A stretch of 64,000 nucleotides of DNA from positions 33,090 through 97,089 of the forward strand of contig CAJXMF010000004.1 in the NCBI GenBank assembly GCA_913056195.1. The letters are read 5' to 3'. A program made the position numbers and the translations under genes. Source of the stretch: an uncultured Methylococcaceae bacterium. Its GTDB lineage: Bacteria > Pseudomonadota > Gammaproteobacteria > Methylococcales > Methylomonadaceae. The notes under the pieces were generated by a model, which had not been told where the DNA came from, made no database searches, and saw nothing but the letters and a program-made list of their open reading frames with translations. The first letter of the stretch is position 1, and every line of letters starts with the position of its first letter. Of this stretch, positions 24,299-34,271 are shown in pieces.

Positions 24299-24370
24299 CC
24301 TGTTAAATCATGAATAATATTTAAATATAAGGAAAAAAGGGATATTGAGCGGGTTTTTTGAATATGTGGC

Positions 24371-25408
24371 TTATTTTTCGTGCTCGAGGGCGCTTACCCG
24401 TTGCTGCAACGCTTTAAAAGCTTTTAACACGGCGGGCAATTTACTCAAAGCCGCCAGTTCTTTCCACGCTACTTTACGGTCTTTCGCAGGACTCCCCCAA
24501 ACCTGAGTGCCGGCTTTAACATCTTGCGAAACACCAGAACGCGCCATGACGACGGCCTGCTGACCGATTTTAACGTGATCGGCAATACCGGAGCTGCCGG
24601 CTAAAATCGCGCCATCCTCAATCACACACGATCCCGAAATCCCCGACTGCCCGCAAATAATCACATTCCGTCCGACCTGGTTATTATGCCCTAACTGCAC
24701 CAGGTTATCGATTTTACTGCCCGCCCCGATCACGGTCGAGCCCAGGGCTCCTCGGTCAATACAGGTGTTGGCTCCAATTTCCACATGATCGGCGATCACC
24801 ACATTGCCGACATGCGGCACTTTAACATGCTGATGATTACGGTATTTATAGCCAAACCCATCAGCCGCGATTACCGCACCGGAATGAATGATGACATGGT
24901 CGCCGATCACAGTGTTGTCGTAAATCACCGCATTGGGATAGATTTTGCAATGCTGGCCGATGCGTACATTGCGTCCGATATGAACACCCGGATGAATTTC
25001 ACTGTGATCACCGATTTGGCTGTCTTGCCCAATCGTCGCAAAGGCGCCGATATAAAGAGCATGCCCGAGGCTGGCTGAATCAGCAATTTCGGCCTTGTCC
25101 GAAATGCTCTCCTGACGCGCAACCTCTGGGTGCAACAGTCTGACGGCTTCCAAAAATGCCATTTCCGGGTCTTCACAGACCAGTAAAGTCATATGCTCCG
25201 GCACCTGCTCAGAAATCAATTTGGGGCCGATAAAACAGGCTGAGGCGTTGCAATCAGCCAGATATTTTTTGTATTTCGCATCACTGAGTACCGTCACCTG
25301 CCCTTGTTCGGCATGCATAATATCGGCGGCCGAATAAATCTGCTCTGTGGTATTTTTTCCTTGTATGTCGGCCTCGCACAGCGTAGCCAATTGTTCAATG
25401 CTTATCAT
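24371..25408 (-). CDS. lpxD: UDP-3-O-(3-hydroxymyristoyl)glucosamine N-acyltransferase LpxD-like
   Basis: Left-handed beta-helix hexapeptides; AAVIAADGFGYKYRNHQHVKVPHVGNVVIADHVEIGANTCIDRGALGSTVIGAGSKIDNLVQLGHN; start reset to MISIEQ. Confidence 0.92.
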   Translation of the reverse strand: MISIEQLATLCEADIQGKNTTEQIYSAADIMHAEQGQVTVLSDAKYKKYLADCNASACFIGPKLISEQVPEHMTLLVCEDPEMAFLEAVRLLHPEVARQESISDKAEIADSASLGHALYIGAFATIGQDSQIGDHSEIHPGVHIGRNVRIGQHCKIYPNAVIYDNTVIGDHVIIHSGAVIAADGFGYKYRNHQHVKVPHVGNVVIADHVEIGANTCIDRGALGSTVIGAGSKIDNLVQLGHNNQVGRNVIICGQSGISGSCVIEDGAILAGSSGIADHVKIGQQAVVMARSGVSQDVKAGTQVWGSPAKDRKVAWKELAALSKLPAVLKAFKALQQRVSALEHEK

Positions 25409-25409
25409 A

Positions 25410-27635
25410 TTATTTCCAGATTTCCACGATGTTAGTAAAATCATCGGTCCATGATTTCATATCAAAATATAGCGGTAATTTCTGCCATTTGCCAAGTCGG
25501 CTTTGTTGCAAGGCTTGCAGGCGTCCGGCATCTTTAGACATCACCACCCAGTCAGTCGCCACAATCAGTGGAATCGTATCGGCTGGCGGCTTGAATTCCT
25601 GAATCAACGCTGCCAGTTTCAGTTTCTGGGCATGGTCGGCCAGCACTTTTTTAAGCACCAAATGCCGGTTGGTAATATGAAAAGCCAGAATACCATCGGA
25701 CTTTAACTTGGAAAAATACAGAACCATCGCCTCCCGCGTCAACAAATGCGTCGGCACCGAGTCCGAACTGAAGGCATCCAGAATCAATAAATCAAACCGG
25801 TGATCAGGCTCGTGCTGTAATGACAAGCGCCCATCGCCGACAATAATCGGTGCAGATGGCGCACACCGACTCAAATAACTGAAATATCCCGGGGTTTTGG
25901 CAATTTTGATGACTAACGGGTCAATCTCATAAAAACGCCAGTTTTGTGTGGGTTTAGCATAACAGGCCAGTGCACCCGCGCCTAATCCCACCGAAGCAAT
26001 CGACCAGTCCGCATCCTGGTCGTCATAGACTTTAAACAACTGTCCTATTGGCCCCGGCCTGCTGTAATAGGTGTATGGAATGGTGACATAAGGCGGTTTC
26101 AGGCGCTGTGCGCCGTGTTTAGTGGTGCCATGAAACAGTTCGTGATATTTTTCCGGCCGATGCTGCTCATTCAGCATCACCGCTTCTCGCACCGAAAAAA
26201 CGCCGAAGAAGCTGCGCTCCTGAAACAAGGTATTGGATAATAGGCTGTGCAGGCCATGACTGAAAAATAAAATCAAGCCGCTCAACAGCGCCAGGCTCAG
26301 CGGTTGCTGCCTGAAAGCATAGGTGACCCCTGTCAATAAAATCAGTACCACACCAATACTATCCAGAAAAACCGGTAACTGATCGGTGCTGAAATAAACC
26401 GCAAGACCTGTCATCAATATCAATGCCGGCAACCACAACTGATTGCGCCAGTGCTGACCGAAAAATCCCGGCCGTAACATCAACGCCGCGACAATCATGA
26501 TGGGGTATTCATAAACGCCGTCAAAGATAAACGGTGCAACGAAGGTGTTGAACATCCCCCCTAACATACCGGCAAACGACATAATCAGGTAAAAATCGGT
26601 TAAATGCCGGGTATGCGGCCTGTTTTTGGCCAGCACGCCATGACACACCATAATGGCTACAAAAAAAGCCAGTAGGTGCAATAACAGATTCAACCAATAG
26701 GGTAAAACCGCCGGATTGATAAACGAAAACGCAATAAAGGGCAACAAAACAACCGGCTGCGCGGCCAGCATGAATGGATGAATCCGCGGTGCCCAGTGGG
26801 AAAATACCAGTATAAACGACAACAGATACAAGGTCAGCGGAATAATCCACAACAGAGGCACCGCGGCAATATCGGTACTGATAAAGTTGGTCAGTCCCAA
26901 TAACAAACTGGAGGGCACAAAAGCCAGCGCCAGCCAATATAAGCGGGTTTGATTGCCCAGCGGCAACACCTCATCCACCGCAGGCTCGAAAAACGCATCA
27001 GCTGTTTGACGGCGCCATAAGGTCCAGGCGCAAAACGCAATCAACAGAATCAATAGGGTATACCCGACCGACCAGAGGAACTGTTGTTGCGCCAAACCAA
27101 TATGCGGCTCTATGAGAAAGGGATAACTCAACAATGCCAGCAAACTGCCGGCATTACTGGCGGCATACAGATAATACGGATCATCACTGGTATGATGACC
27201 GACATGAGAAAACCATTTTTGCAATAAGGGCGCTGTGGTTGACACCACAAAAAACGGCAGGCCGATAGCGATAAATAGCACGGCGACCAGCCAGAATGTT
27301 GGGTTGGACTCGGTCGGTGGCGTGATGCCTTCGGGCAATGCCACGGGCAAAGCGATCAGGCTCAAGACCGTGATGGCTAGATGAATTTGAATCTGACGCC
27401 GGATTTCGAATTTACCGGATAAAAAATGCGCATAGAGATAACCCAAAAACAAAACCATCTGGTAAAACACCATGCAGGTGTTCCAAACCGCTGGCGTTCC
27501 GCCTAATAAAGGCAATAATAATTTGCCGAACATGGGCTGCACAACAAACATCAATGTTGCACTGATAAACAGGGTTCCGGCAAACACGATCATCCGGGCA
27601 TAATTTTTGTCTTCAGGTGACTGAACTGTATTCAT
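25410..27635 (-). CDS. Polytopic membrane protein fused to spermidine-synthase-like domain
   Basis: 741 aa; many TM helices, then C-terminal Rossmann methyltransferase-like part (SVGLGAGALACYAKPTQNWRFYEIDP...LDAFSSDSVPTHLLTREA). Confidence 0.88.
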   Translation of the reverse strand: MNTVQSPEDKNYARMIVFAGTLFISATLMFVVQPMFGKLLLPLLGGTPAVWNTCMVFYQMVLFLGYLYAHFLSGKFEIRRQIQIHLAITVLSLIALPVALPEGITPPTESNPTFWLVAVLFIAIGLPFFVVSTTAPLLQKWFSHVGHHTSDDPYYLYAASNAGSLLALLSYPFLIEPHIGLAQQQFLWSVGYTLLILLIAFCAWTLWRRQTADAFFEPAVDEVLPLGNQTRLYWLALAFVPSSLLLGLTNFISTDIAAVPLLWIIPLTLYLLSFILVFSHWAPRIHPFMLAAQPVVLLPFIAFSFINPAVLPYWLNLLLHLLAFFVAIMVCHGVLAKNRPHTRHLTDFYLIMSFAGMLGGMFNTFVAPFIFDGVYEYPIMIVAALMLRPGFFGQHWRNQLWLPALILMTGLAVYFSTDQLPVFLDSIGVVLILLTGVTYAFRQQPLSLALLSGLILFFSHGLHSLLSNTLFQERSFFGVFSVREAVMLNEQHRPEKYHELFHGTTKHGAQRLKPPYVTIPYTYYSRPGPIGQLFKVYDDQDADWSIASVGLGAGALACYAKPTQNWRFYEIDPLVIKIAKTPGYFSYLSRCAPSAPIIVGDGRLSLQHEPDHRFDLLILDAFSSDSVPTHLLTREAMVLYFSKLKSDGILAFHITNRHLVLKKVLADHAQKLKLAALIQEFKPPADTIPLIVATDWVVMSKDAGRLQALQQSRLGKWQKLPLYFDMKSWTDDFTNIVEIWK

Positions 27636-27721
27636 GCTTTTTCTGACTGTCTAAAGGGCTTTAGGCAGCTCGCACTAAATACTCCACCAGACTTGCTTGT
27701 CTTTTTATCCTTCTTCGGCGT

Positions 27722-27743
27722 TACCTACATGGATGTAGGTAAG
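27722..27743. repeat. Perfect 10-bp-arm palindrome
   Basis: TTACCTACAT-GG-ATGTAGGTAA. Confidence 0.8.
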
Positions 27744-27769
27744 GGGCGTGAGCAGGAGCGGAAGCTTTG

Positions 27770-27809
27770 CAACTCCGGTTACATAGCTTGCTATGCGCCC
27801 TCCGTTGCG
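27770..27809. repeat. Imperfect stem-loop in long intergenic region
   Basis: GCAAC...CATAGC-TT-GCTATG...GTTGC. Confidence 0.55.
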
Positions 27810-28101
27810 CCTTGAAGATGAATAAAAATCCAGCGCAATCCCAGTGGCTTATTTATTACGCGCTACCTTAAGCGTTGATAAAGGAACACCAATAATCAAC
27901 CGACATCATACGCTTTTACGCGAATCGGTCATGTTCCTGTCTCCAAAATAGACGCAGTATAGCATCAGGCGACCGTATTCAACCCTACCTTGTCACAAAA
28001 ATTCAGGAAATTATGGCTGAATAGACACGTTGCCCAGGGACAAGCGCATACGGACGGTTCATTTTTGCCGAGAAAAATGGGAGGATTAGCAAGGCTGTTT
28101 G

Positions 28102-28142
28102 GGCAGGATGGATGGAAACGATCGCCCGAAACCCATCCTGCC
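28102..28142. repeat. Inverted repeat downstream of htpG
   Basis: GGCAGGATGG (28102-28111) / CCATCCTGCC (28133-28142). Confidence 0.6.
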
Positions 28143-28149
28143 TGAAAAC

Positions 28150-28172
28150 ACTGAAACAAGCGTGGTTTCAGT
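28150..28172 (-). terminator. Terminator-like hairpin downstream of htpG
   Basis: ACTGAAAC-7 nt-GTTTCAGT perfect 8-bp stem just past the htpG stop. Confidence 0.6.
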
Positions 28173-28180
28173 TTATTTGT

Positions 28181-30112
28181 TTATTTTTTCAATAAATCAC
28201 GCAACAAAACATTGAGCTTATGCACGAACGCCGCAGGATCATCGAGCTGACCGCCTTCGCTTAAAATAGCCTGATCAAACAGAATTTTCACAATATCGGC
28301 AAAACGTGCGTCGTCCTGTTCTTCCTTCAATGCCGTGACAATTTCATGCTGCGGATTGATTTCCAGAATCGGTTTGGTTCCACCCATGCCCAGCATATTC
28401 ATATTTTGTCCGGCTTCTTTCATGATACGCTCCATATTCAAGCTCATATCATTCGCTTCGGTGACCAGACAGGCCGGTGAGTCGGTCAAACGATGACTGA
28501 CTTTCACATCTTTGATGTTATCGCCTAATACATCTTTAATCTGTTTCAGAACCGATTCAAATTCCTTGCTGACATCTTCCTGCTGCTGCTGCTCTTCTTC
28601 CGACTCAAATTTATCCAGATCCAGTTCACCTTTAGCAATCGATTGCAACGGTTTGCCGTCAAATTCGGTCAGACTGGACACCAGCCACTCATCTATTTTG
28701 TCAGACAATAACAGCACTTCAATGCCTTTCTTACGGAAGATTTCCAGATGCGGACTGTTTTTAGCCGCCGCAAAACTGTCGGCTGTAATGTAATAGATTT
28801 TCTCCTGCCCTTCCTTCATTCGGCTGACATAATCTTCCAGCGATACGTCCTGTTTGGGCTGATCATTATAGGTTGAGGCAAAACGCAATAATTTGGCGAT
28901 GCGCTCGCGATTTTTAACGTCTTCGATAACGCCTTCTTTCATCACATTGCCAAACTGCTCCCAGAATTGCGCGTATTTTTCAGTCTCATCCTTAGCCAGA
29001 GATTCCAGCAATCCCAAGACTTTTTTTACGGCGCCGGCTTTGATGACATTGATTTGCTTGCTTTGCTGCAATATTTCGCGCGACACATTCAATGGCAAAG
29101 AGTCGGTATCAATGACGCCACGCACAAAACGCAAATAACGCGGCATCAATTTCTCGGCATCATCGGTGATAAAGACTTTTTTCACATACAGCTTGACACC
29201 ATGTTTCGCGTCGCGATCCCATAAATCAAATGGCGCTGTAGCCGGAATATACAACAACAAAGTATATTCCACATTACCTTCCACCCGGCTATGAACATAG
29301 GCCAGAGGGTCCTGAAAATCATGGCCGACATGCTTGTAAAATTCGTTATATTCTTCTTCACTGATCTCATCTTTCGGCAAGGTCCACAATGCCGACGCAC
29401 TGTTGACGACTTCTTCTTCGATGCGAGCCGGCGCTGTTTCATTGCCTTCGTCATCTTTTTCTGCCGGAATTTCACGATCCATCACGATGGGCACAGAAAT
29501 ATGGTCGGAGAACTTTTTGATGATACTGCGTAAGCGGAATTCATCCAGAAATTCCTCTTCGCCTTCTTTCAAATGCAGAATCACATCGGTGCCATGTGTG
29601 GCTTTTTCGGCGGCTTCCAGGGTGTATTCCCCTTTACCTTCCGATTCCCAACGCACAGCTTCTTTTTCGCCCGCTTTGCGCGTAATCAGCGTCACTTTAT
29701 CGGCCACGATAAAGGCAGAATAGAAGCCCACGCCAAATTGCCCGATCAGCTCGCTGTCTTTGGCCTGATCGCCGGTCAGTTTTTCGAAAAATTCCTTGGT
29801 GCCTGATTTAGCAATGGTGCCGATATGTTTTTGCACATCTTCGCGGGTCATCCCAATACCGTTATCCGACACGGTAATGGTTTTATTGTCCTTATCCACA
29901 GAGACCTTGATTTTCAGGTCGCTGTCGCCCTCATACAGGCTGTCGTCGGCCAACGCCTCAAAACGCAATTTATCGATTGCATCCGAGGCATTGGAAACCA
30001 ATTCCCGTAAAAAAATCTCCTTGTTGCTGTACAAGGAATGAATCATCAGGTTTAACAGATGTTTGACCTCTGTCTGAAAGCCTAAAGTTTCTTTTTGGGT
30101 TTCAACACTCAT
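28181..30112 (-). CDS. htpG: Molecular chaperone HtpG (Hsp90)
   Basis: [54 protein letters not shown]. Confidence 0.98.
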   Translation of the reverse strand: MSVETQKETLGFQTEVKHLLNLMIHSLYSNKEIFLRELVSNASDAIDKLRFEALADDSLYEGDSDLKIKVSVDKDNKTITVSDNGIGMTREDVQKHIGTIAKSGTKEFFEKLTGDQAKDSELIGQFGVGFYSAFIVADKVTLITRKAGEKEAVRWESEGKGEYTLEAAEKATHGTDVILHLKEGEEEFLDEFRLRSIIKKFSDHISVPIVMDREIPAEKDDEGNETAPARIEEEVVNSASALWTLPKDEISEEEYNEFYKHVGHDFQDPLAYVHSRVEGNVEYTLLLYIPATAPFDLWDRDAKHGVKLYVKKVFITDDAEKLMPRYLRFVRGVIDTDSLPLNVSREILQQSKQINVIKAGAVKKVLGLLESLAKDETEKYAQFWEQFGNVMKEGVIEDVKNRERIAKLLRFASTYNDQPKQDVSLEDYVSRMKEGQEKIYYITADSFAAAKNSPHLEIFRKKGIEVLLLSDKIDEWLVSSLTEFDGKPLQSIAKGELDLDKFESEEEQQQQEDVSKEFESVLKQIKDVLGDNIKDVKVSHRLTDSPACLVTEANDMSLNMERIMKEAGQNMNMLGMGGTKPILEINPQHEIVTALKEEQDDARFADIVKILFDQAILSEGGQLDDPAAFVHKLNVLLRDLLKK

Positions 30113-30349
30113 GGTTTCTCTCTTTCCTATTAAAAAATAACGAACTGTTTGCGAATATGGGGGTCAACAAAAAAATTTCAAGGGTAGCAAATTATCAATC
30201 CACAACTATACTCTTCAAACATGGCTTTCATTATCCCGGCCGCCTCTTTGTTATAAATTGAATGGCAACCTTGACAGTGTGATTGAAAGGCCATAGCGGT
30301 ATATTTTCACATTGATACCGACAAAACCGCATATGATAACCTGTCTCTA

Positions 30350-30439
30350 TAGGATATGACTATTAATCTGACTGACAAAAAAATCCTGCTGATTTAGGAT
30401 ATGACTATTAATCTGACTGACAAAAAAATCCTGCTGATT
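30350..30439 (+). repeat. Exact tandem duplication, 2 x 45 bp, at the start of the REC-TPR gene
   Basis: taggatatgactattaatctgactgacaaaaaaatcctgctgatt at 30350-30394 and again at 30395-30439. Confidence 0.98.
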
Positions 30440-32026
30440 GAAGACAACCCTTTCATGCGCAGATCCATCTGCAGCATGCTCTACACCTTGGATATTGAAC
30501 ATGTCGTCGAAGCAAACAATGCAGGAAAAGCATTGGCCGCCATTCGCAAACGCTCTTTCGACGTCATTCTGGCCGATTACAACCTGGGTGACGGCAAAAA
30601 CAGCCTGCAACTGCTAGAAGAAATCCGTACTCAGAATCTACTCCCTTTTAAAACCGTTTTCATCATCATCTCCGGCGAACAAACGCCGCAAATGGTATTA
30701 GGTGCCATGGATGTCAAGCCGGATGAATATTTAGCCAAACCCTTTAACGCACATCAGTTATCCATTCGTCTGAAACGCAATTTATTGCTCAAACAGTTGT
30801 TTTACCCAATCAACCAAGCCATTAGCGACAATAATTTTGCTCAGGCAATACATCATTGCGATCAGCTATTAAGCCAAAACAAGCAACACCATCTCATTCT
30901 GCTGCGTAAACGAGCAGAATTAGCACTGGCCATCGATGATTTAAAAAAAGCCGAAGAAATTTATCTGCAAATACTGCAAAGACGCGAACTGCCCTGGGCC
31001 AGACTGGGTTTAGGCATTATTGCCTTCCGCGCAGGACGCACCGAACAAGCAATCGACATATTTAACAAAATATTGCAGAAAACACCTTTGTTTATGGAAT
31101 GCTATGACTGGCTCAGTCAAATCTATCAGCACATCGGCCAAACCGAAAAAGCCGAACACATCTTATTAAAAGCAGTAGAACTGTCGCCTAACGCCATTTT
31201 ACGACAAAAGAAACTGGGCACAACGGCTTATCACAATCAGCATCTTGAACACGCCGAAAACGCCTTCAAACAAGTCATCAAATTAGGCAAAAACTCCATC
31301 CACAAAAACAGTGAAGACTTTGCCGCCCTGGCAAAAACACATAACGATAACAATAAAACCGATGAAGCGCTTAATGTGTTAAACGCGCTGCGTAACGAAT
31401 TCAGACATGACAGCGAAGCCGAAATACGTGCCCTGTTGGTTGAGTCTGAGGTTCACCTGCATCGAAAAGCGCCAAAACAGGCTGACGATTCATTAAATAA
31501 AGCCCTGGATTTAAGCCAGTCTATCGAGAAAAGTCTGCCCAAAGAACTTCTGCTTGAACTCAGTAAGACCTGTTTTCTGCATAAAAAAGAATCCTTAGGT
31601 ATGGAAATCCTCAGCCCGTTGATTAAAAACCATATCGATGATGAAAGCTTTATCGCGGAAATTCAACACATGCAAAAGCAACTTGACCTCAAGGGCTTTT
31701 CAGACAATCTGATTAAACAAACCAAAAAAGAACTCATTGATCTGAATAACCGCGGTGTCGCCCTGTTTGATCAAGGAAAAATTGAAGAGGCACTGAATTT
31801 GTTTGAAGATGCACTCGAGAGGATGCCGCATAATCATACGATTTTATTAAATATCATTAAAATCCAGTTATTCAAACTCAAAACCGAAAATAATCAACAG
31901 AACTATCAAAAAATTCAGACTCAGCTGCGCCTGGCTCAAGAACTTGGTATTCCACAACAGAAATTAGGTCAATTACAGATAGAAATCAACCGATTACAGC
32001 CTAAACACGAAAAGTATGCCGACTAA
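30401..32026 (+). CDS. Response regulator: receiver domain plus TPR repeats
   Basis: KKILLIEDNPFMRRSICSML...DVILADYNLGDG...IISGE...YLAKPF receiver motifs; C-terminal TPR-like repeats (AEEIYLQILQRRELPWARLGLGIIAFRAGRTEQAIDIFNKIL). Confidence 0.92.
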   Translation: MTINLTDKKILLIEDNPFMRRSICSMLYTLDIEHVVEANNAGKALAAIRKRSFDVILADYNLGDGKNSLQLLEEIRTQNLLPFKTVFIIISGEQTPQMVLGAMDVKPDEYLAKPFNAHQLSIRLKRNLLLKQLFYPINQAISDNNFAQAIHHCDQLLSQNKQHHLILLRKRAELALAIDDLKKAEEIYLQILQRRELPWARLGLGIIAFRAGRTEQAIDIFNKILQKTPLFMECYDWLSQIYQHIGQTEKAEHILLKAVELSPNAILRQKKLGTTAYHNQHLEHAENAFKQVIKLGKNSIHKNSEDFAALAKTHNDNNKTDEALNVLNALRNEFRHDSEAEIRALLVESEVHLHRKAPKQADDSLNKALDLSQSIEKSLPKELLLELSKTCFLHKKESLGMEILSPLIKNHIDDESFIAEIQHMQKQLDLKGFSDNLIKQTKKELIDLNNRGVALFDQGKIEEALNLFEDALERMPHNHTILLNIIKIQLFKLKTENNQQNYQKIQTQLRLAQELGIPQQKLGQLQIEINRLQPKHEKYAD

Positions 32027-32681
32027 AAACCATTTTCCGACGCTGTTAGCGTCAACCATTCACGATATAAAAAACTCCTTGAGCGTTGTCTTGCAACTCA
32101 CTCGCATCTTCTCAAGCAAATATAAGAACGACCCTGATTTGACGCAACTGGAATTTGAAACCCATCGCATCAACAACAGCCTCATGCAATTACTGGTGAT
32201 GTATAAAATTGATCACAACAAATTTCAAGCGGATATTGATGAACACCCCGTCTGCGACATTCTGGCCGATGTCCGCGCCCAACATATCCTCTTGCTGGAA
32301 GGTCGCCACATCAGCCTGTCGATTCAGTGTAAAGCCGACTTGCTGTTCTGCGACAACACGCTGGTCTGCAATGCCCTGTCCACGCTGTTAAACAACGCAC
32401 AACGCTACAGCCGCAGCAGCATTTTTTTATCCGCCTACCCCGACGGCGATTTTACCTGCCTGGCCATAGAAGATGACGGAGAAGGTTATCCGGCTGCCAT
32501 GCTGGAGAATGATCCTAACGATTTGAACAAGCTTGACTGGATCAGTGGCAATACCGGACTTGGCTTACACTTTGTATCGACCATCGCGGCGCTGCATGAA
32601 AACAAGGGCCGTCAAGGCTATATTAAAATTGATAATGACAGCCGGCTCGGTGGCGCCCGCTTTCGGCTGTTTTTGCCGTAA
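32016..32681 (+). CDS. Small soluble histidine kinase (HDIKN H-box and HATPase)
   Basis: STIHDIKNSLSVVLQLTRI H-box; LLNNAQRYS N-box; EDDGEGYP and GNTGLGLHFVSTIA G-boxes; overlaps regulator by 11 nt. Confidence 0.9.
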   Translation: MPTKNHFPTLLASTIHDIKNSLSVVLQLTRIFSSKYKNDPDLTQLEFETHRINNSLMQLLVMYKIDHNKFQADIDEHPVCDILADVRAQHILLLEGRHISLSIQCKADLLFCDNTLVCNALSTLLNNAQRYSRSSIFLSAYPDGDFTCLAIEDDGEGYPAAMLENDPNDLNKLDWISGNTGLGLHFVSTIAALHENKGRQGYIKIDNDSRLGGARFRLFLP

Positions 32682-32724
32682 TATTCAGGCGCTTCCATAG
32701 CATCAGGGCGTTGGGATTTTGCTT

Positions 32725-33753
32725 TCAGGCGGGTATGAGTGCCGTCTCCGGCCGACAGAACAATACGGCTTGTTCGAAGAATGTTTCCCAACAGTCACCA
32801 CGGTTTTGGCCTTTGATCTGGCGATCAGCCAAGGCACAGTTTAATAAAATGGTTTCTAACTGCGCTTGAGACAATCTCTGAACGGCGGATTGATAGAGGC
32901 TGTGCTTAGATTCCCAGATCTGCAGTTGGCGAAACAAACGGCTACGGCTGGCGCTTTGTTGCCATCCTTGTTTGAGCTGCAACAGGTTTCGCGCCTCCCG
33001 ACTGATCGCCCATAATACAACCGGTGCGGCGACAGCTTCAGCCTTTAATCCGGCCAGAATGCGGGTGGATTTGTTAAGCTGCCCGGCCACCAATGCGTCG
33101 GCCAGTTTAAAGACATCAAAGCGGGCATGGTCTACAACCTGCTGCTCCAGTTGTTGCCGACTAACGGCTTCGGAACCGTGCAGGATATACAATTTTTCAA
33201 TTTCCTGCGCGGCCGCCAGCATATTGCCTTCAACCCGCATGGCCAGCCATTTCAGTGCCTCGTCATTGAGCTTCAGACCCCGCTTGAGGCTGCGTGTTTT
33301 TAACCATTGCAGTAATTCCCGCCCCTGTAATGGCCAGACCTGGATGACTGCACCCGCTTTATCCACCGCCTGAAACCAACGCGATTTCTGTGCCGCCGCG
33401 GTGATTTTGCCCGCCGTAATCAATAGCACGGTATCCTCCGGAATGGCATGGCAATAGGCTTCCAGAGCCTTACCACCCGACACACCGGGTTTGCCGGACG
33501 GCAGTCGCAAATCAATCAGTTTTTTATCGGCAAAAATGGATAATGAAGCGGCCTGTTCGTGCAACAAGGCCCAATTGAATTGCTCGTTTTCGACCGTCAG
33601 CACCTCACGTTGAGAAAACCCGGCCTGTTTAGCCGCTGCGCGAACACAGTCGGCCGCTTCACCACTCTGCAACGGCTCATCACCACAAATAAAATAAACC
33701 GGCAATAATTGGCGATTGATAGCCGCCTGGAGTTGATCGGGCTTAAGTCGCAT
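32725..33753 (-). CDS. holA: DNA polymerase III delta subunit
   Basis: MRLKPDQLQAAINRQLLPVYFICGDEPLQSGEAADCVRAAAKQAGFSQREV; holA-lptE-leuS synteny. Confidence 0.94.
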   Translation of the reverse strand: MRLKPDQLQAAINRQLLPVYFICGDEPLQSGEAADCVRAAAKQAGFSQREVLTVENEQFNWALLHEQAASLSIFADKKLIDLRLPSGKPGVSGGKALEAYCHAIPEDTVLLITAGKITAAAQKSRWFQAVDKAGAVIQVWPLQGRELLQWLKTRSLKRGLKLNDEALKWLAMRVEGNMLAAAQEIEKLYILHGSEAVSRQQLEQQVVDHARFDVFKLADALVAGQLNKSTRILAGLKAEAVAAPVVLWAISREARNLLQLKQGWQQSASRSRLFRQLQIWESKHSLYQSAVQRLSQAQLETILLNCALADRQIKGQNRGDCWETFFEQAVLFCRPETALIPA

Positions 33754-33758
33754 GTGAT

Positions 33759-34271
33759 CTATTTTAAAATGGCTTGTGCCTGAAAGAGAATCCGCTCGGC
33801 CGCCTGCCGGTAGAGTTCCTGTCGAATCACACGCTCTTCATTGTTTTTAGCCAGAATTGCCACCTGATTATTGAAATAATTTCGGTGCAGCTCGGCCACC
33901 AACGGCTTATCAAGAAAAGACTTGCCTTTTGCATTGAGCAACTGATAACGCAGCCGATAGGTCAGACCAAATTCATTGGCCCGACCTGTCGAGTCCAGCG
34001 ATAACACACGCCGCTGCATGTCTTCATTCTGAATCTGAATCACCAGCGTCGCCGCAGAGGGCTGCGCGACCAACCTGGCCCCACTGCCCTGTAACAGCTG
34101 TTTCATGGCATTCTGAAGATCGGTGGATGCCGACTGCATCGCAACACGTTTCAATTGCTCAGGCAGGTCGATACTGCCACGCAGATGGTAGCCGCAAGCG
34201 CTCAAGCCAAACAGCATAACAAAAACAAACGCAGAGAAGATGTGAGGCTTTTGCATGGTTTTAAACCACAA
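33759..34271 (-). CDS. lptE: LPS assembly lipoprotein LptE
   Basis: [25 protein letters not shown] lipobox; synteny. Confidence 0.93.
   Translation of the reverse strand: MWFKTMQKPHIFSAFVFVMLFGLSACGYHLRGSIDLPEQLKRVAMQSASTDLQNAMKQLLQGSGARLVAQPSAATLVIQIQNEDMQRRVLSLDSTGRANEFGLTYRLRYQLLNAKGKSFLDKPLVAELHRNYFNNQVAILAKNNEERVIRQELYRQAAERILFQAQAILK

Noticed and set aside
24500-25100. Periodic sequence suggesting a tandem repeat
   Set aside because: Hexapeptide-repeat coding of the LpxD left-handed beta-helix.
27965-28159. 64-aa minus ORF between htpG and the spermidine-synthase-like gene
   Set aside because: Spans palindromic sequence, Cys/Phe-rich, no plausible domain; probably repeat DNA.
28560-28620. 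CTG/CTT-rich simple repeat
   Set aside because: In-frame Glu/Gln stretch ([14 protein letters not shown]) inside htpG, a normal variable linker.
30347-30610. 87-aa minus ORF with internal repeat (QQDFFVSQINSHIL twice)
   Set aside because: The protein repeat is only the antisense translation of the 45-bp tandem duplication.
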